Shown: positions 27,247-36,047, numbered from the stretch's first letter. The stretch: 64,000 bases of DNA from Nonomuraea guangzhouensis (GCF_019396345.1 NZ_JAHKRM010000023.1:124001-188000), one strand, 5' to 3'. Numbers and translations are program-made. Notes: generated by a model not told the origin, from the letters alone.

Positions 27247-28014
27247 TCAGGCGCGGACCGCGCAGAGCAGGCGGTTGTTGCCGCGCTGCCAGAGCGTGCC
27301 GACCTCGGCGAAGCCCGCCTGGCGCAGGGCCTCGACGTGCTGGGACAGCCGGCCGGACTCGCTGCCGCTGTGGGCGGCGCCCGCGGTGGTGCGAGCGGTA
27401 CGGGCGTCGTTGAGCTCGCTGAACGCGGGCTCGGCCGCGATCGCGTCCCACCACTGCCGCCAGTCCTCCGGGCGGTCGCCCGCGAACACCCGGTCGGTGT
27501 GGCGGTCGTGGATGGCGCGTTCGAGCCGGGCGATGGCCGGGGTGGCGTCGTCGTCGGAGTCGAAGTGGTCGCCGTTGAGCAGCAGCCCGCCCGGACGCAG
27601 CACGGTGACCAGGTCGGCGTACAGCTTCCGGAGGTCCGGCTCGGCCAGCCAGTGCAGTGCGGTGGTGCTCACCGCGACGTCAGCCGGGCGGTCCAGGCCC
27701 AGGAGCTCCGTCCAGCCCGGTGTCCGCAGGTCCACGTCGACGAAGCCGAGCCGCGGGTAGGCGGCCCGGCCGAGCCCGAGCAGCAGCGGGTCGGCGTCGA
27801 CCGGGATCACCGTGGCCTTGGGCAGCCGCTCCAGGAGGCGGGCGGACAGCGAGCCCGGCCCGCAGCCGAGGTCGATGACCAGCGGATCGGGGCGGCCCAG
27901 CGCCTCGACGGCGTCGATCAGCGCGGTGAAACGCTCCTCACGGTCGGGTAGGTAGCCCTCCTGCTGCCGGTCCCAGCGCGTGATCCAGTCGAGTGCGATC
28001 TCATGAGTGAGCAC
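27247..28014 (-). CDS. SAM-dependent methyltransferase
   Basis: 255 residues with SAM motif I VIDLGCGPGSLS at about 45-56, an acidic ribose-binding end of strand 2 (VIPVDADP), and motif PADVAVSTTALHWL. Class I Rossmann methyltransferase of the trans-aconitate-methyltransferase type; substrate unknown. The GTG start follows AAGGAG. It is divergent from the CGNR regulator and shares an inverted-repeat operator with it. Confidence 0.88.
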   Translation of the reverse strand: MLTHEIALDWITRWDRQQEGYLPDREERFTALIDAVEALGRPDPLVIDLGCGPGSLSARLLERLPKATVIPVDADPLLLGLGRAAYPRLGFVDVDLRTPGWTELLGLDRPADVAVSTTALHWLAEPDLRKLYADLVTVLRPGGLLLNGDHFDSDDDATPAIARLERAIHDRHTDRVFAGDRPEDWRQWWDAIAAEPAFSELNDARTARTTAGAAHSGSESGRLSQHVEALRQAGFAEVGTLWQRGNNRLLCAVRA

Positions 28015-28022
28015 GTCGTCTC

Positions 28023-28058
28023 CTTGTGACTATCGTTTACCCTTTAGACAGTCACAAG
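28023..28058. promoter_or_regulatory. Inverted-repeat operator between methyltransferase and CGNR gene
   Basis: CTTGTGACT (28023-28031) and AGTCACAAG (28050-28058) are perfect 9-base inverted arms, 18 bases apart. On the minus strand TTGTGA and GATAGT, 17 bases apart, make a plausible methyltransferase promoter whose -35 box lies in one arm. A regulator dimer bound here would block it. Confidence 0.65.
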
Positions 28059-28084
28059 CTAAAGCATAGGATGTAACTGGTCAA

Positions 28085-28654
28085 GTGAATTTCAACAGTC
28101 ACACGGACACGGTCGTGAGAGTCGCCGTGACGGTGGTCAACGCGCTGACTCCGGGCGAGAGCCGAGGGCGCCCCTGGCCGGCGCCGCGCGATCTCGCCGC
28201 CACCGCCACCGACGTGTTCCGTGCCGTCTACCCCACGCATCCCGAGGTGACCGAGGCGGAGGCGGGCGAGTACGCCGAGGTCGCGGCGCGCCTGCGGGCG
28301 GTCTTCCAGGCCGTCGCGGATGACGACATCGACACGGCCGCGACGCAGGTCAACAGCCTGCTCGACGAGTCGCGCGCGCGGCCGATGCTGCAGCGGCACG
28401 ACGGCGAGCCGTGGCATCTCCACTTCCACGGCACGGGCGGCACCCTGGCCGGCGACTGGGCGGCGAGCTGCGCCACCGGGCTCGCGATCGTGCTCGGCAG
28501 CGAGTTCTCCGACCGGCTCGGCGTGTGCACGGCGCCGCACTGCGACCGGGTCTACGTGGACGTGTCACGCAACGGCACGCGCCGCTTCTGCTCCACCGCC
28601 TGCCAGAACCGGGTCAAGACCGCGGCCTTTCGCGCACGCGGAAAGGTCACGTGA
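28085..28654 (+). CDS. CGNR zinc-finger regulator (ABATE-like)
   Basis: 189 residues from a GTG. The N-terminal 135 residues are the variable ligand-sensing half (VVNALTPG, AVFQAVADDDIDTAATQVNSLL). The last 45 residues carry the CGNR zinc finger: C-x4-C (CTAPHC), DVSRNGTRRFCSTACQNR. Family members act as transcriptional regulators of neighbouring genes, so control of the divergent methyltransferase through the shared inverted repeat is likely. Confidence 0.88.
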   Translation: MNFNSHTDTVVRVAVTVVNALTPGESRGRPWPAPRDLAATATDVFRAVYPTHPEVTEAEAGEYAEVAARLRAVFQAVADDDIDTAATQVNSLLDESRARPMLQRHDGEPWHLHFHGTGGTLAGDWAASCATGLAIVLGSEFSDRLGVCTAPHCDRVYVDVSRNGTRRFCSTACQNRVKTAAFRARGKVT

Positions 28655-28658
28655 ACAG

Positions 28659-29603
28659 TTACGTGAGGAGCCGGACCGGGGTGCCCGCGAGGAAGGCGTC
28701 GATGTCGGCCACGGCCTCGCCGAAGAAGGTGCGGTAGTTGCCCTGAGTGACGTAGCCGAGGTGCGGCGTGGCCAGGACGTTCGGCAACGTGCGCAGCGGA
28801 TGGTCGTCCGGAAGCGGTTCCCGGTCGAAGACGTCCAGCCCGGCGCCGGCGATCCGGCCCTCGGACAGCGCCTCGATCAGGGCGGTCTGGTCCACGATGG
28901 CCGCCCGCGAGGTGTTGACCAGATAGGCCGTGCGACGCATCAGCGCCAGCTCCGGAGCGCCGAGCAGCCCGCGGGTCCGGTCGCTCAGGACGAGGTGGAT
29001 CGACACGATGTCCGACTCGGCCAGGAGCGCCTCCTTCGTGGCCGCGTACCGTACGCCCAGCTCATCGGCCCGTTCGGCGGTCAGACTGCGGCTCCAGGCG
29101 ACGACGTCCATGCCGAAGGTGCGGCCGATGGTGGCCATCTGGGAGCCGATCTTGCCGAGGCCGAGCAGGCCGAGGGTGCTGCCGCGCAGGTCCAGGCCGA
29201 TCGTGTGCTGCCAGGGGCCGCCGGTCCGCAGGGCGGTGGCCTCGGGGATCAGGTGGCGGGCCAGGCCGAGGATCAGGGCCCAGGTCAGCTCGGTAGGAGG
29301 CGCCGAACTACCGCCCGTGCCGCAGACCGTGACGCCGTGGGCGCGGGCGGCGTCGAGGTCGATGGAGGCGTTGCGCATGCCCGAGGTGATGAGCAGACGG
29401 AGGTTCGGCAGCCGGGCGAAGACCTCGGCGGGGAACGGGGTGCGTTCCCGCATGATCACCACGATCTCGTGCTTGTCGATGGCCCGGACGAGGTCGTCCT
29501 GGGTGGCGAAGTGCTCGCGAAAGCTCGTCGCCAGGACCGCGGACCAGTCGGCGAGGCCGAGTGCGATATCCTGATAATCATCCAATACAGCACAGCGCAG
29601 CAT
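28659..29603 (-). CDS. D-isomer 2-hydroxyacid dehydrogenase
   Basis: 314 residues from the ATG at 29603 (MLRCAVLDDYQ). NAD-binding motif GLGKIGSQM near 150, catalytic Arg in NTSRAAIVD, Glu in DVFDREPLP and His in TPHLGYVTQ complete the family's active site. Related to phosphoglycerate dehydrogenase but short, without the ACT domain, so a serine-pathway role is not required. Converges with the CGNR gene with a 4-base gap. Confidence 0.9.
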   Translation of the reverse strand: MLRCAVLDDYQDIALGLADWSAVLATSFREHFATQDDLVRAIDKHEIVVIMRERTPFPAEVFARLPNLRLLITSGMRNASIDLDAARAHGVTVCGTGGSSAPPTELTWALILGLARHLIPEATALRTGGPWQHTIGLDLRGSTLGLLGLGKIGSQMATIGRTFGMDVVAWSRSLTAERADELGVRYAATKEALLAESDIVSIHLVLSDRTRGLLGAPELALMRRTAYLVNTSRAAIVDQTALIEALSEGRIAGAGLDVFDREPLPDDHPLRTLPNVLATPHLGYVTQGNYRTFFGEAVADIDAFLAGTPVRLLT

Positions 29604-29746
29604 AAATGCGGATATTACCGGCGCTGTCCCCGGCAGGCACAGGTCGCTTGCCGTGTCGTCGCTTCGCCCTGACTTCGCCGTCTTGGCATTCCGCCACATA
29701 CGTGCGGAAGGGTGTTCTGAAGTCTGATGGGAGAGGAAATCATCCC

Positions 29747-30223
29747 ATGCGCAGACCCTTGGCAGCCGCCACCCTCACAGCAGCGGCCCTCATCACCGCC
29801 TTCGCGACCGTCCCTGGCGCGGCGAACGCGAGCTCGGCCGACCGTACGCACCGCGTCTTCATGAACGGCAGCCAGGAGGTGCCCGGCCCCGGTGACCACA
29901 ACGGGGTGGGCGTCTTCACCTACCAGGTGAAGGGCGCGGAGCTCTGCTACACCATCACCGCCCGCCACATCAAGCCGGCCACGGCCGCCCACATCCACAA
30001 GGGCAAGAAGGGCGTGGCGGGTCCGATCGTCGTCACGCTGAAGACCCCGGCCGACGGCTCCGCGAAGGGCTGCATCAAGGCGGTCAAGGAGGAGAACAAG
30101 AAGGACGCCGCGCTCGTCCTGACCCAGAGCGAGCTGCACGGCATCGTCGACTCGCCGCAGCGCTACTACGCCAACGTGCACAACGAGAAGTTTCCGATGG
30201 GCGCCATCCGCGGTCAGCTGTGA
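29747..30223 (+). CDS. Secreted CHRD-domain protein
   Basis: 158 residues: signal peptide (1-30, cleavage near GAANA), then one CHRD domain ending in YYANVHNEKFPMGAIRGQL, with AAHIHKGKKGVAGPIVV in the middle. CHRD domains occur in chordin and in bacterial secreted proteins; biochemical role unknown. GAGAGG precedes the ATG and a hairpin terminator follows. Confidence 0.9.
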   Translation: MRRPLAAATLTAAALITAFATVPGAANASSADRTHRVFMNGSQEVPGPGDHNGVGVFTYQVKGAELCYTITARHIKPATAAHIHKGKKGVAGPIVVTLKTPADGSAKGCIKAVKEENKKDAALVLTQSELHGIVDSPQRYYANVHNEKFPMGAIRGQL

Positions 30224-30229
30224 CCCCCT

Positions 30230-30265
30230 GCTCCAGCTCCCCGGTGCGATGCGGGGAGCTGGAGC
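30230..30265. terminator. Bidirectional hairpin terminator
   Basis: A 13-bp perfect stem (GCTCCAGCTCCCC, 30230-30242, pairing with 30253-30265) with a 10-base loop lies 7 bases after the CHRD stop and 4 bases after the stop of the small minus-strand ORF. It can serve both genes. Confidence 0.75.
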
Positions 30266-30269
30266 CCGT

Positions 30270-30377
30270 TCAGCCGGTGGACAGGCGTTCCGCCTCCTCG
30301 TGCAGTGCCACGATGAGGATCAGCTCCAGGTGGAGCTCCGCCAGATCGGGTGCCGTGAGGCTGTCGAGGACATGCAT
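30270..30377 (-). CDS. Small 35-residue peptide, unknown
   Basis: ATG at 30377 is preceded by GGGAGG at good spacing; the frame ends with TGA just before a terminator hairpin. The peptide is acidic and amphipathic: a Leu/Glu-rich core LAELHLELILIVALHEEAER looks like one continuous helix. It lies 52 bases after the ClpX-type zinc-finger gene on the same strand and may be its last operon member. No family recognised; could be a regulatory microprotein. Confidence 0.5.
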   Translation of the reverse strand: MHVLDSLTAPDLAELHLELILIVALHEEAERLSTG

Positions 30378-30429
30378 GATGGGCCTCCCTCAAGCAAGGA
30401 CGTCCCATCCGTCACAGGGGTTTACCAGA

Positions 30430-30789
30430 TCATTCCCGGAAGCGTTCCCAGGCCGACTGCCGCGTCATGCTGAGCGAGGCGCCGATGCGCTCCCAGCTGA
30501 CGTTTCTGGTGCGCAGGTGCCGCACCCACTCGTGGAGATTGTCGTCGATCTGCACCTGCACGGCGGCGATCTTGGGGAGGTGGTCGAGGATCTGGTCCTC
30601 GGTCATGGTCTCCCACACGGGCAGGCGCGGCTCGGTGGAGGAGGCGAGCTGCTCCTCCTTGAGGATCTCGGCGCACAGTCCCACGCACTCGTCGCAGATG
30701 TGCACGCCGGGTCCGGCGATGAGCTTGGTCACCTCTGCGGCGCTCTTGTGACAGAACGAGCAGCGCGTGTTTTCCTTCCAGTCAGGCAT
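30430..30789 (-). CDS. ClpX-type C4 zinc-finger protein with C-terminal HTH
   Basis: 119 residues. Residues 8-45 carry the four-Cys zinc finger of ClpX (CSFCHKSAAEV, then CDECVGLC), which in ClpX binds substrates and adaptors. The ATPase is absent. The C-terminal WERIGASLSMTRQSAWERF looks like a helix-turn-helix. Such short proteins are common in actinomycetes and are presumed regulators. It follows the 113-residue gene by 17 bases. Confidence 0.8.
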   Translation of the reverse strand: MPDWKENTRCSFCHKSAAEVTKLIAGPGVHICDECVGLCAEILKEEQLASSTEPRLPVWETMTEDQILDHLPKIAAVQVQIDDNLHEWVRHLRTRNVSWERIGASLSMTRQSAWERFRE

Positions 30790-30806
30790 GGCCTGACAGT
30801 AGCGCG

Positions 30807-31148
30807 TCAGGTTGCCCCTGACAAGCCGGTGAGCGTCTGCATGATCTCCTGCCGCTCCTCGTTGATCCTGCGGCAGATCGTCACGTACGCGTTCAGCACC
30901 TTGCAGTACGACTGACGCGCCTCGTCGAGCTGGGCCGCGCGGATGACGATCCGCTCCTGGTCGCCCTGGATCTCGGCCTCGATGAGCAGCGCCCGCGCCT
31001 CGTCCACGATCTCTTCCGCCCTGATCCGCGTACGGCGAAGCAGGGCGGAGCATTCGTGGAGCTCTCCCAGCCGCGCTGAGGAGACGATGAACTCCGCAGC
31101 GTGTACGGCCGAGCCGGTCACCCTGGGCCCGCGAAGATCGGATCCCAC
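30807..31148 (-). CDS. Small helical protein upstream of the zinc-finger gene
   Basis: 113 residues from the GTG at 31148, which has GGAGG eight bases upstream. Almost all helix: RAEEIVDEARALLIEAEIQGDQ and RQSYCKVLNAYVTICRRINEER suggest a coiled coil. No known domain. The frame extends upstream to 31337 but with no better start. Operon mate of the zinc-finger HTH protein. Confidence 0.6.
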   Translation of the reverse strand: MGSDLRGPRVTGSAVHAAEFIVSSARLGELHECSALLRRTRIRAEEIVDEARALLIEAEIQGDQERIVIRAAQLDEARQSYCKVLNAYVTICRRINEERQEIMQTLTGLSGAT

Positions 31149-31474
31149 TCTCGCCACCTCCCCGGTCAAGGTTGCCTCACTGTAGACGCGCCACCCCATC
31201 GGGTGGATCACCTGGCCTGACGTGGGGGTACGGCATCCTTCCCCCGGGGGAGGTTCTCTCCTCCCGGGTGGGAAAACAGCGTCCCTGAACCCCGTTCGGT
31301 CATGCCAGATTGCGGTAATAGGCAGCCCCACCTGCACTTATGTGAAGAGTGCGATGAATCTTCGGCCTGCGGAAGAGGTTGGGATGAAGAGATGAGATCG
31401 GCCACGCGACGCCTACTCGCCATCACATACTGAAACGACGTGACAGCGGATTGTGACGGCTGAAGGGCGCGCTT
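31149..31474. other. Intergenic region between divergent units
   Basis: 326 bases with no supported gene. It contains a 10-bp palindrome CCCCCGGGGG (31241-31250) and a 6-bp hairpin CCACCC/GGGTGG (31191-31206). Both neighbouring genes must have promoters here, but I see no consensus boxes. Confidence 0.4.
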
Positions 31475-33307
31475 GTGGCTATGGCGACTTCGAACGGCGA
31501 CGAGGACGCGGTGGACGTCAGCGTCATCATCCCTGCCCACAACTGCCGGCCATACCTCGACCGGTGCCTCACCTCGGCGCTGGTCCAGCGGATCAGGAAA
31601 GAGATCATCGTCGTCGACGACGGATCGACCGACGGCAGCGACGAGCTGCTCGACCTCTACGCCACCTACCACAAGGGCAGCGTCAAGGTCGTCAGCATCG
31701 CCGGCTCCGGCGGCGCCGGGCGGCCGCGCAACGTGGGCATCGAGCACGCCACCGGCCGCTACGTCTTCTTCTGCGACGCCGACGACTACCTGGGCCCCGA
31801 GGCGCTGGAACGCATGGTCGCCATGGCCGACCGCAACGGCTCCGACATCGTGCTCGGCAAGGTCGTCGGGCACGGCCGGCGCGCTCCGATGTCGATGTTC
31901 CACCGCGGCGCCGAGCGGGCCGAGCTCGGCGACAGCGCCGTCTACAACAGCCTGAGCTGCTTCAAGCTGTTCCGCAGGGAGATGCTGATCAGCCACGGCA
32001 TCAAGTTCGGCGAGGGGATGCTCGTCGGCGAGGACATCCACTTCACCGTGCACGCCTACTGCCACGCCAAGGTGATCTCCGTGGTGGCCGACTACGACTG
32101 CTACCACCTGGTCTCCAGGGCCGACGGCAGCAGCATCATGCAGCAGCCGGGCAGCCGCGACCCGCGCGGCTGGCTCACCATGATCCGCGGCCCGATCCAG
32201 CTCATGACCGAGCACGTCCCGCCGGGGCCGCTGCGCGACCACCTGCTCCGCCGGCACTTCAGGCTCGACGTGTTCGAGCAGCTCGGCGCGCCGTTCCTGG
32301 AGGCGGACGAGGTGCAGCGCAAGGAGATCGCGCAGGAGGTGGCCGCGCTCTGCGACAGGTGGATGACACCCGGCGTCTACGAGCGGCTCAACCGGACCGA
32401 CAGGCAGCGGCTCACCGCGCTCGGCGACATCAACCGCCTGGTACGACTGGCTGAGATCGAGGGCGCCGCCGTACGCCGCCGGCTGACCGGCCTGCGCTGG
32501 GAGGCGAACCGGCTGGTCGTGACAGGGATCGCCGGGCTCGACGGCATGCCGGAGCACGACGGGGTCGCGGTCGTGCTGCGCGCCCGCAACGTGCGCGGGC
32601 AGGAGCTGATCGTGCCCGCCGAGCGCGACGGCGCCGCGTTCACCGCCCGCATCGACGTGGCCGCGCTCGACTCGGGCATCTGGGACCTGCGGGTGGCCGT
32701 CGAGATGGAGGGCGTGGTCAGGTACGGCCGGCTCGGCGCCGACCGCGACGGCTGCGTCACCCGGCCGGCGCCCCGGCTCATCGGCGCCGTGGTGACCCTG
32801 CCGTACTTCACCAAGGACAACGGCAACCTCAGCATCGACGTCGGCGGCCACCTGATGACGGTGCCGGGCCGGGCCAGGATCCACCGGACACGGTGGACGC
32901 TCGGGCGGCGGCTGGTCATCGACGGCGAGGTCACGGTCGTCGGGGTGGTCCCGGCGGCGTCGGCGATCACCCGGCTCGTCTGGCGCGAGCGGCAGACGGG
33001 CAACGAACGGGCCGAGCGGGTGGTCGCGCTGCCCGGCGGCGGGTTCGCGGCCCGGCCCGCGATGGGCAGGTTCGCGCCGGGCATCTGGGACGCCTACCTG
33101 GAGGTCGAACTGGGCGGTCCGCCGGCCAGGTTCCGGATCGAGACCGACGCGCAGTCCGTCGCCGCGCCGCGCCGGCTGTGGGGCCGGTTGCGGGGCGGGG
33201 CCGTGGTCAGGAGCGTGCGCCCGTACGCGACCTCGGGCAAGGGCCGGCTGAGCACGGTGGTGCGCAAGATGAAGACCCGTACGGCCTTCCGCAAGATCCT
33301 CGGCTAA
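31475..33307 (+). CDS. GT2 glycosyltransferase with C-terminal Ig-like (TarS-type) region
   Basis: 610 residues. Residues about 13-240 form a GT-A domain: VSVIIPAHNCRPYLDRCL, VVDDGSTDGSDEL, GRPRNVGIEHATGRYVFFCDADDYL (DxD-type metal site). A helical linker (240-340) and two beta-rich modules (about 345-440 and 450-560) follow, as in wall teichoic acid transferases such as TarS. A basic C-terminus (KGRLSTVVRKMKTRT) could touch the membrane. Predicted role: glycosylation of a cell-wall polymer. GTG 31475 is favoured by GAAGGG seven bases upstream. Confidence 0.85.
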   Translation: MAMATSNGDEDAVDVSVIIPAHNCRPYLDRCLTSALVQRIRKEIIVVDDGSTDGSDELLDLYATYHKGSVKVVSIAGSGGAGRPRNVGIEHATGRYVFFCDADDYLGPEALERMVAMADRNGSDIVLGKVVGHGRRAPMSMFHRGAERAELGDSAVYNSLSCFKLFRREMLISHGIKFGEGMLVGEDIHFTVHAYCHAKVISVVADYDCYHLVSRADGSSIMQQPGSRDPRGWLTMIRGPIQLMTEHVPPGPLRDHLLRRHFRLDVFEQLGAPFLEADEVQRKEIAQEVAALCDRWMTPGVYERLNRTDRQRLTALGDINRLVRLAEIEGAAVRRRLTGLRWEANRLVVTGIAGLDGMPEHDGVAVVLRARNVRGQELIVPAERDGAAFTARIDVAALDSGIWDLRVAVEMEGVVRYGRLGADRDGCVTRPAPRLIGAVVTLPYFTKDNGNLSIDVGGHLMTVPGRARIHRTRWTLGRRLVIDGEVTVVGVVPAASAITRLVWRERQTGNERAERVVALPGGGFAARPAMGRFAPGIWDAYLEVELGGPPARFRIETDAQSVAAPRRLWGRLRGGAVVRSVRPYATSGKGRLSTVVRKMKTRTAFRKILG

Positions 33308-33383
33308 TTGCCACCTATGTGCAGGTGCAAGTCAATGTCCTAAACTAGGCGTGTTGCTGCACCGCTTGATGAAGGGCTTTGCC

Positions 33384-34394
33384 GTGCACGTACCTGATGG
33401 CTTCTTCAACGCGGCCGTGTCCGTGTCCGCCGGGGCGGTCGCCGCCGCCGGCCTGGCGGTCTGCCTGCGCGGAGCCAGGCGCGAGCTCGACGACCGGACC
33501 GCGCCCATGGCCGGACTGGTGGCCGCGTTCATCTTCGCCGTCCAGATGCTCAACTTCCCGGTCGCCGCGGGCACCAGCGGCCATCTGCTGGGCGGGGCGC
33601 TGGCCGCCATCCTCGTGGGGCCTTATACGGGTGTGCTCTGTATGGCCGTGGTCCTGCTGGTGCAGTGCGTGTTCTTCGCCGACGGCGGCCTCACGGCGCT
33701 GGGGATCAACATCTCGATCATGGGCATCGTCACCGTGGTGGTCGGCTGGGGGGTCTTCCGGCTGGTCGCGCGGCTCACCAAGAGCAGGGGCGGGGTGACG
33801 GCGGCCGCGTTCCTCGCCGCGTTGATCTCCGTGCCCTCCGCCGCGCTGGTGTTCTCGGCGCTGTTCTGGGTCGGCGGCACCGCGCCGATCGAGGTCGGCG
33901 CGGTGGCGGCGGCCATGGGCGGCGTGCACGTGCTGATCGGCATCGGCGAGGGCGCCATCACGGCGCTGACCGTCGGCGCGGTGCTGGCCGTCCGGCCCGA
34001 CCTCGTGTACGGCGCCCGCGGGCTGACCCAACCCCTCGTGCTGAGGGGAGCGAGCGCCGGGGAGCCGATCACGGTGGCCGCCGAGGAGCCGGCCCCCGCC
34101 CGCGCCACGGTGAAGCCGTTCCTGCTCGTCGGCCTCGGCCTGACACTGCTGCTGGCCGGGATCGTCTCCTTCTTCGCCTCCTCCAGCCCCGACGGGCTGG
34201 AAGCGGTTGCTGAGAACAAGGGCTTCCTCGACCAGGCCACCCACCACGTGTTCGGCTCGTGGGCGCTGGCCGACTACGGTGATGTGGGCGGCATCCCCGT
34301 GGGGGTCGCCGGGATCATCGGCGTCGGGCTCGTGCTGCTCATCGCCGGCGGCGTGGCCTACGCGGCCCGTGCCCGAGGGAAAGTCCGGGTTTGA
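33384..34394 (+). CDS. cbiM: Cobalt/nickel ECF transporter S-component CbiM fused to PDGLE/CbiN-like domain
   Basis: 336 residues starting at GTG 33384, so the protein begins Met-His-Val-Pro-Asp-Gly. In CbiM/NikM the N-terminal amine and His2 bind the metal, which makes this start the functional one; GAAGGG lies seven bases upstream. About seven helices follow, with HLLGGALAAILVGPYTG. The last 80 residues (SPDGLEAVAENKGF, then a helix) are the PDGLE/CbiN-like small subunit fused in frame. First of three transporter genes. Confidence 0.92.
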   Translation: MHVPDGFFNAAVSVSAGAVAAAGLAVCLRGARRELDDRTAPMAGLVAAFIFAVQMLNFPVAAGTSGHLLGGALAAILVGPYTGVLCMAVVLLVQCVFFADGGLTALGINISIMGIVTVVVGWGVFRLVARLTKSRGGVTAAAFLAALISVPSAALVFSALFWVGGTAPIEVGAVAAAMGGVHVLIGIGEGAITALTVGAVLAVRPDLVYGARGLTQPLVLRGASAGEPITVAAEEPAPARATVKPFLLVGLGLTLLLAGIVSFFASSSPDGLEAVAENKGFLDQATHHVFGSWALADYGDVGGIPVGVAGIIGVGLVLLIAGGVAYAARARGKVRV

Positions 34395-34438
34395 GCAGCA
34401 TGGGCGATGACCTATGAACGAGAGACGGTGAGTAGCGG

Positions 34439-35194
34439 GTGGGCGCTGGGCACCATCATCAGCTCTACCTCGCGGGGGACTCGGTCGTGCACCGGCTGCC
34501 GCCGCAGTGCAAGCTGCTCGCCGTCGCCGCGTTCGCCATCGTGGTGGTGGCGACGCCGCGGGAGCGGTTCTGGGCGTTCGGGCTCTACGCGGTCCTGCTC
34601 GCGGGCGTCGCCGTGGCCGCCAGGGTGCCGTTGACGTACGTGCTGCGGCGGATGGTGGTCGAGCTGCCCTTCGTGCTGTTCGCCTTCCTCATCCCGGTGA
34701 TCGGGCTGGGGGAGCGGACGACCGTGCTGGGGGTCTCGCTGAGCGTGGCCGGGCTCTGGGCCGGCTGGAACATCCTGGCCAAGGCGACGCTGGGCGTGGT
34801 CGCCTCGATCCTGCTCGCGGCCACCACCGAGCCGCGGGTCATCCTCATCGGGGCCCAGCGGCTCCGGCTGCCCAGCCTGCTGGTGCAGATCGCGATGTTC
34901 ATGCTTCGCTACATGGACGTGATCATGGATGAGATGCGGCGGATGCGGGTCGCGCGGGAGTCTCGTGGCTTCGAAGCACGGAATTTCCGGCACATCCCGG
35001 TGATCGCCCGCTCGGCGGGCGCCCTGTTCATCCGCTCGTACGAACGCGGTGAGCGGGTGCACCTCGCGATGCTCAGCCGCGGCTATTCCGGGCGGATGCC
35101 GATAATGGACGAAATTTCGGGATCTGTTGGGCAGTGGGCCACGGCCCTCGCCCTGCCGGCCGTGGCTCTAGCCGTACTAGGACTCTCGCTGTGA
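34439..35194 (+). CDS. cbiQ: ECF transporter T-component CbiQ
   Basis: 251 residues from a GTG, beginning GAGHHHQLYLAGDSVVHRLPPQCKL as CbiQ proteins typically do. Several membrane helices are followed by two coupling motifs with the Ala-Arg-Gly pattern, ARESRGFEAR and LAMLSRGYSGR, which contact the ATPase. It couples CbiM to CbiO. Confidence 0.92.
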   Translation: MGAGHHHQLYLAGDSVVHRLPPQCKLLAVAAFAIVVVATPRERFWAFGLYAVLLAGVAVAARVPLTYVLRRMVVELPFVLFAFLIPVIGLGERTTVLGVSLSVAGLWAGWNILAKATLGVVASILLAATTEPRVILIGAQRLRLPSLLVQIAMFMLRYMDVIMDEMRRMRVARESRGFEARNFRHIPVIARSAGALFIRSYERGERVHLAMLSRGYSGRMPIMDEISGSVGQWATALALPAVALAVLGLSL

Positions 35195-35931
35195 ACTCTC
35201 TGGAAGTGACCCGGCTCGCCTACGCCTATCCCGACGGGACGCAGGCCCTGTTCGGTGTGGACTTCGCGATCCGGCGCGGCGAGCGCGTCGCGCTGCTCGG
35301 CCCGAACGGCGCCGGCAAGACCACGCTCGTCATGCACCTGAACGGCATCCTCACCGCCGGGCACGGCTCGGTGAGCGTGGCAGGCACACCGGTGCGCAAG
35401 GACACGCTCAAGGAGATCAGGCAGCGCGTCGGCCTCGTCTTCCAGGACCCGGACGACCAGCTCTTCATGCCCACGGTCCGGGACGACGTCGCGTTCGGCC
35501 CGGCCAACTCGGGCGTGGCCGGCGAGGAGCTGGAGCGCGCGGTCAAGGGCGCGCTGGAGCGGGTCGGCATGCTGGAGGTCATCGACCGGCCGCCGCACCA
35601 CCTGTCGTTCGGTCAGCGCCGGCGGGTGGCCGTGGCGACCGTGCTGGCGATGGAGCCGGAAATCCTGGTGCTCGACGAGCCGTCCTCCAACCTTGATCCG
35701 GCCGCGCGCCGGGAACTGGCCGAGGTTCTGCGCTCGCTCGACGTGACCGTGCTCATGGTCACCCACGACCTGCCGTACGCGCTGGAGCTGTGCGAACGCT
35801 CGCTGATCCTGTCCGACGGGGTGATCGTCGCGGACGGGCCGACCCGCGAACTCCTCGCCGACTCCGAGCTGCTCGCCCGGCACCGCCTGGAGCTCCCTTA
35901 CGGCTTCGCCATCCCCGCGACGGCTGATTAG
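35191..35931 (+). CDS. cbiO: ECF transporter ATPase CbiO
   Basis: 246 residues from a GTG overlapping the CbiQ stop by 4 bp. Walker A GPNGAGKTT, Q-loop VFQDPDDQLFMPTV (ECF-type), signature HLSFGQRRRVAVA and Walker B ILVLDEPSSNLDP. The signature has F instead of the second G, as usual for cobalt transporters. Confidence 0.95.
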   Translation: MNSLEVTRLAYAYPDGTQALFGVDFAIRRGERVALLGPNGAGKTTLVMHLNGILTAGHGSVSVAGTPVRKDTLKEIRQRVGLVFQDPDDQLFMPTVRDDVAFGPANSGVAGEELERAVKGALERVGMLEVIDRPPHHLSFGQRRRVAVATVLAMEPEILVLDEPSSNLDPAARRELAEVLRSLDVTVLMVTHDLPYALELCERSLILSDGVIVADGPTRELLADSELLARHRLELPYGFAIPATAD

Positions 35932-35955
35932 AGCGGATCACAACTGGTTTTGTCC

Positions 35956-35980
35956 GGTTTTGGCGCCTCACATCAAAACC
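35956..35980 (+). terminator. Possible terminator after cbiO
   Basis: GGTTTTG and CAAAACC make a 7-bp stem with an 11-base loop, 25 bases after the cbiO stop. The stem is AT-rich and lacks a U-tract, so this is only a candidate. Confidence 0.3.
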
Positions 35981-36047
35981 ATCCGAGTTTGTGCATGCCC
36001 GGTATCCGGGGATGTCGAAGTACAGTGGCTCATCGAGGAGGGGCCAA

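Noticed and set aside
31208..32884. 558-codon minus-strand open frame
   Set aside because: Antisense to the GT2 glycosyltransferase with its clear DDGS and DADD motifs; composition only.
33308..33383. Cobalamin or nickel riboswitch upstream of cbiM
   Set aside because: Only 76 bases separate the genes and no B12-box-like sequence is visible.
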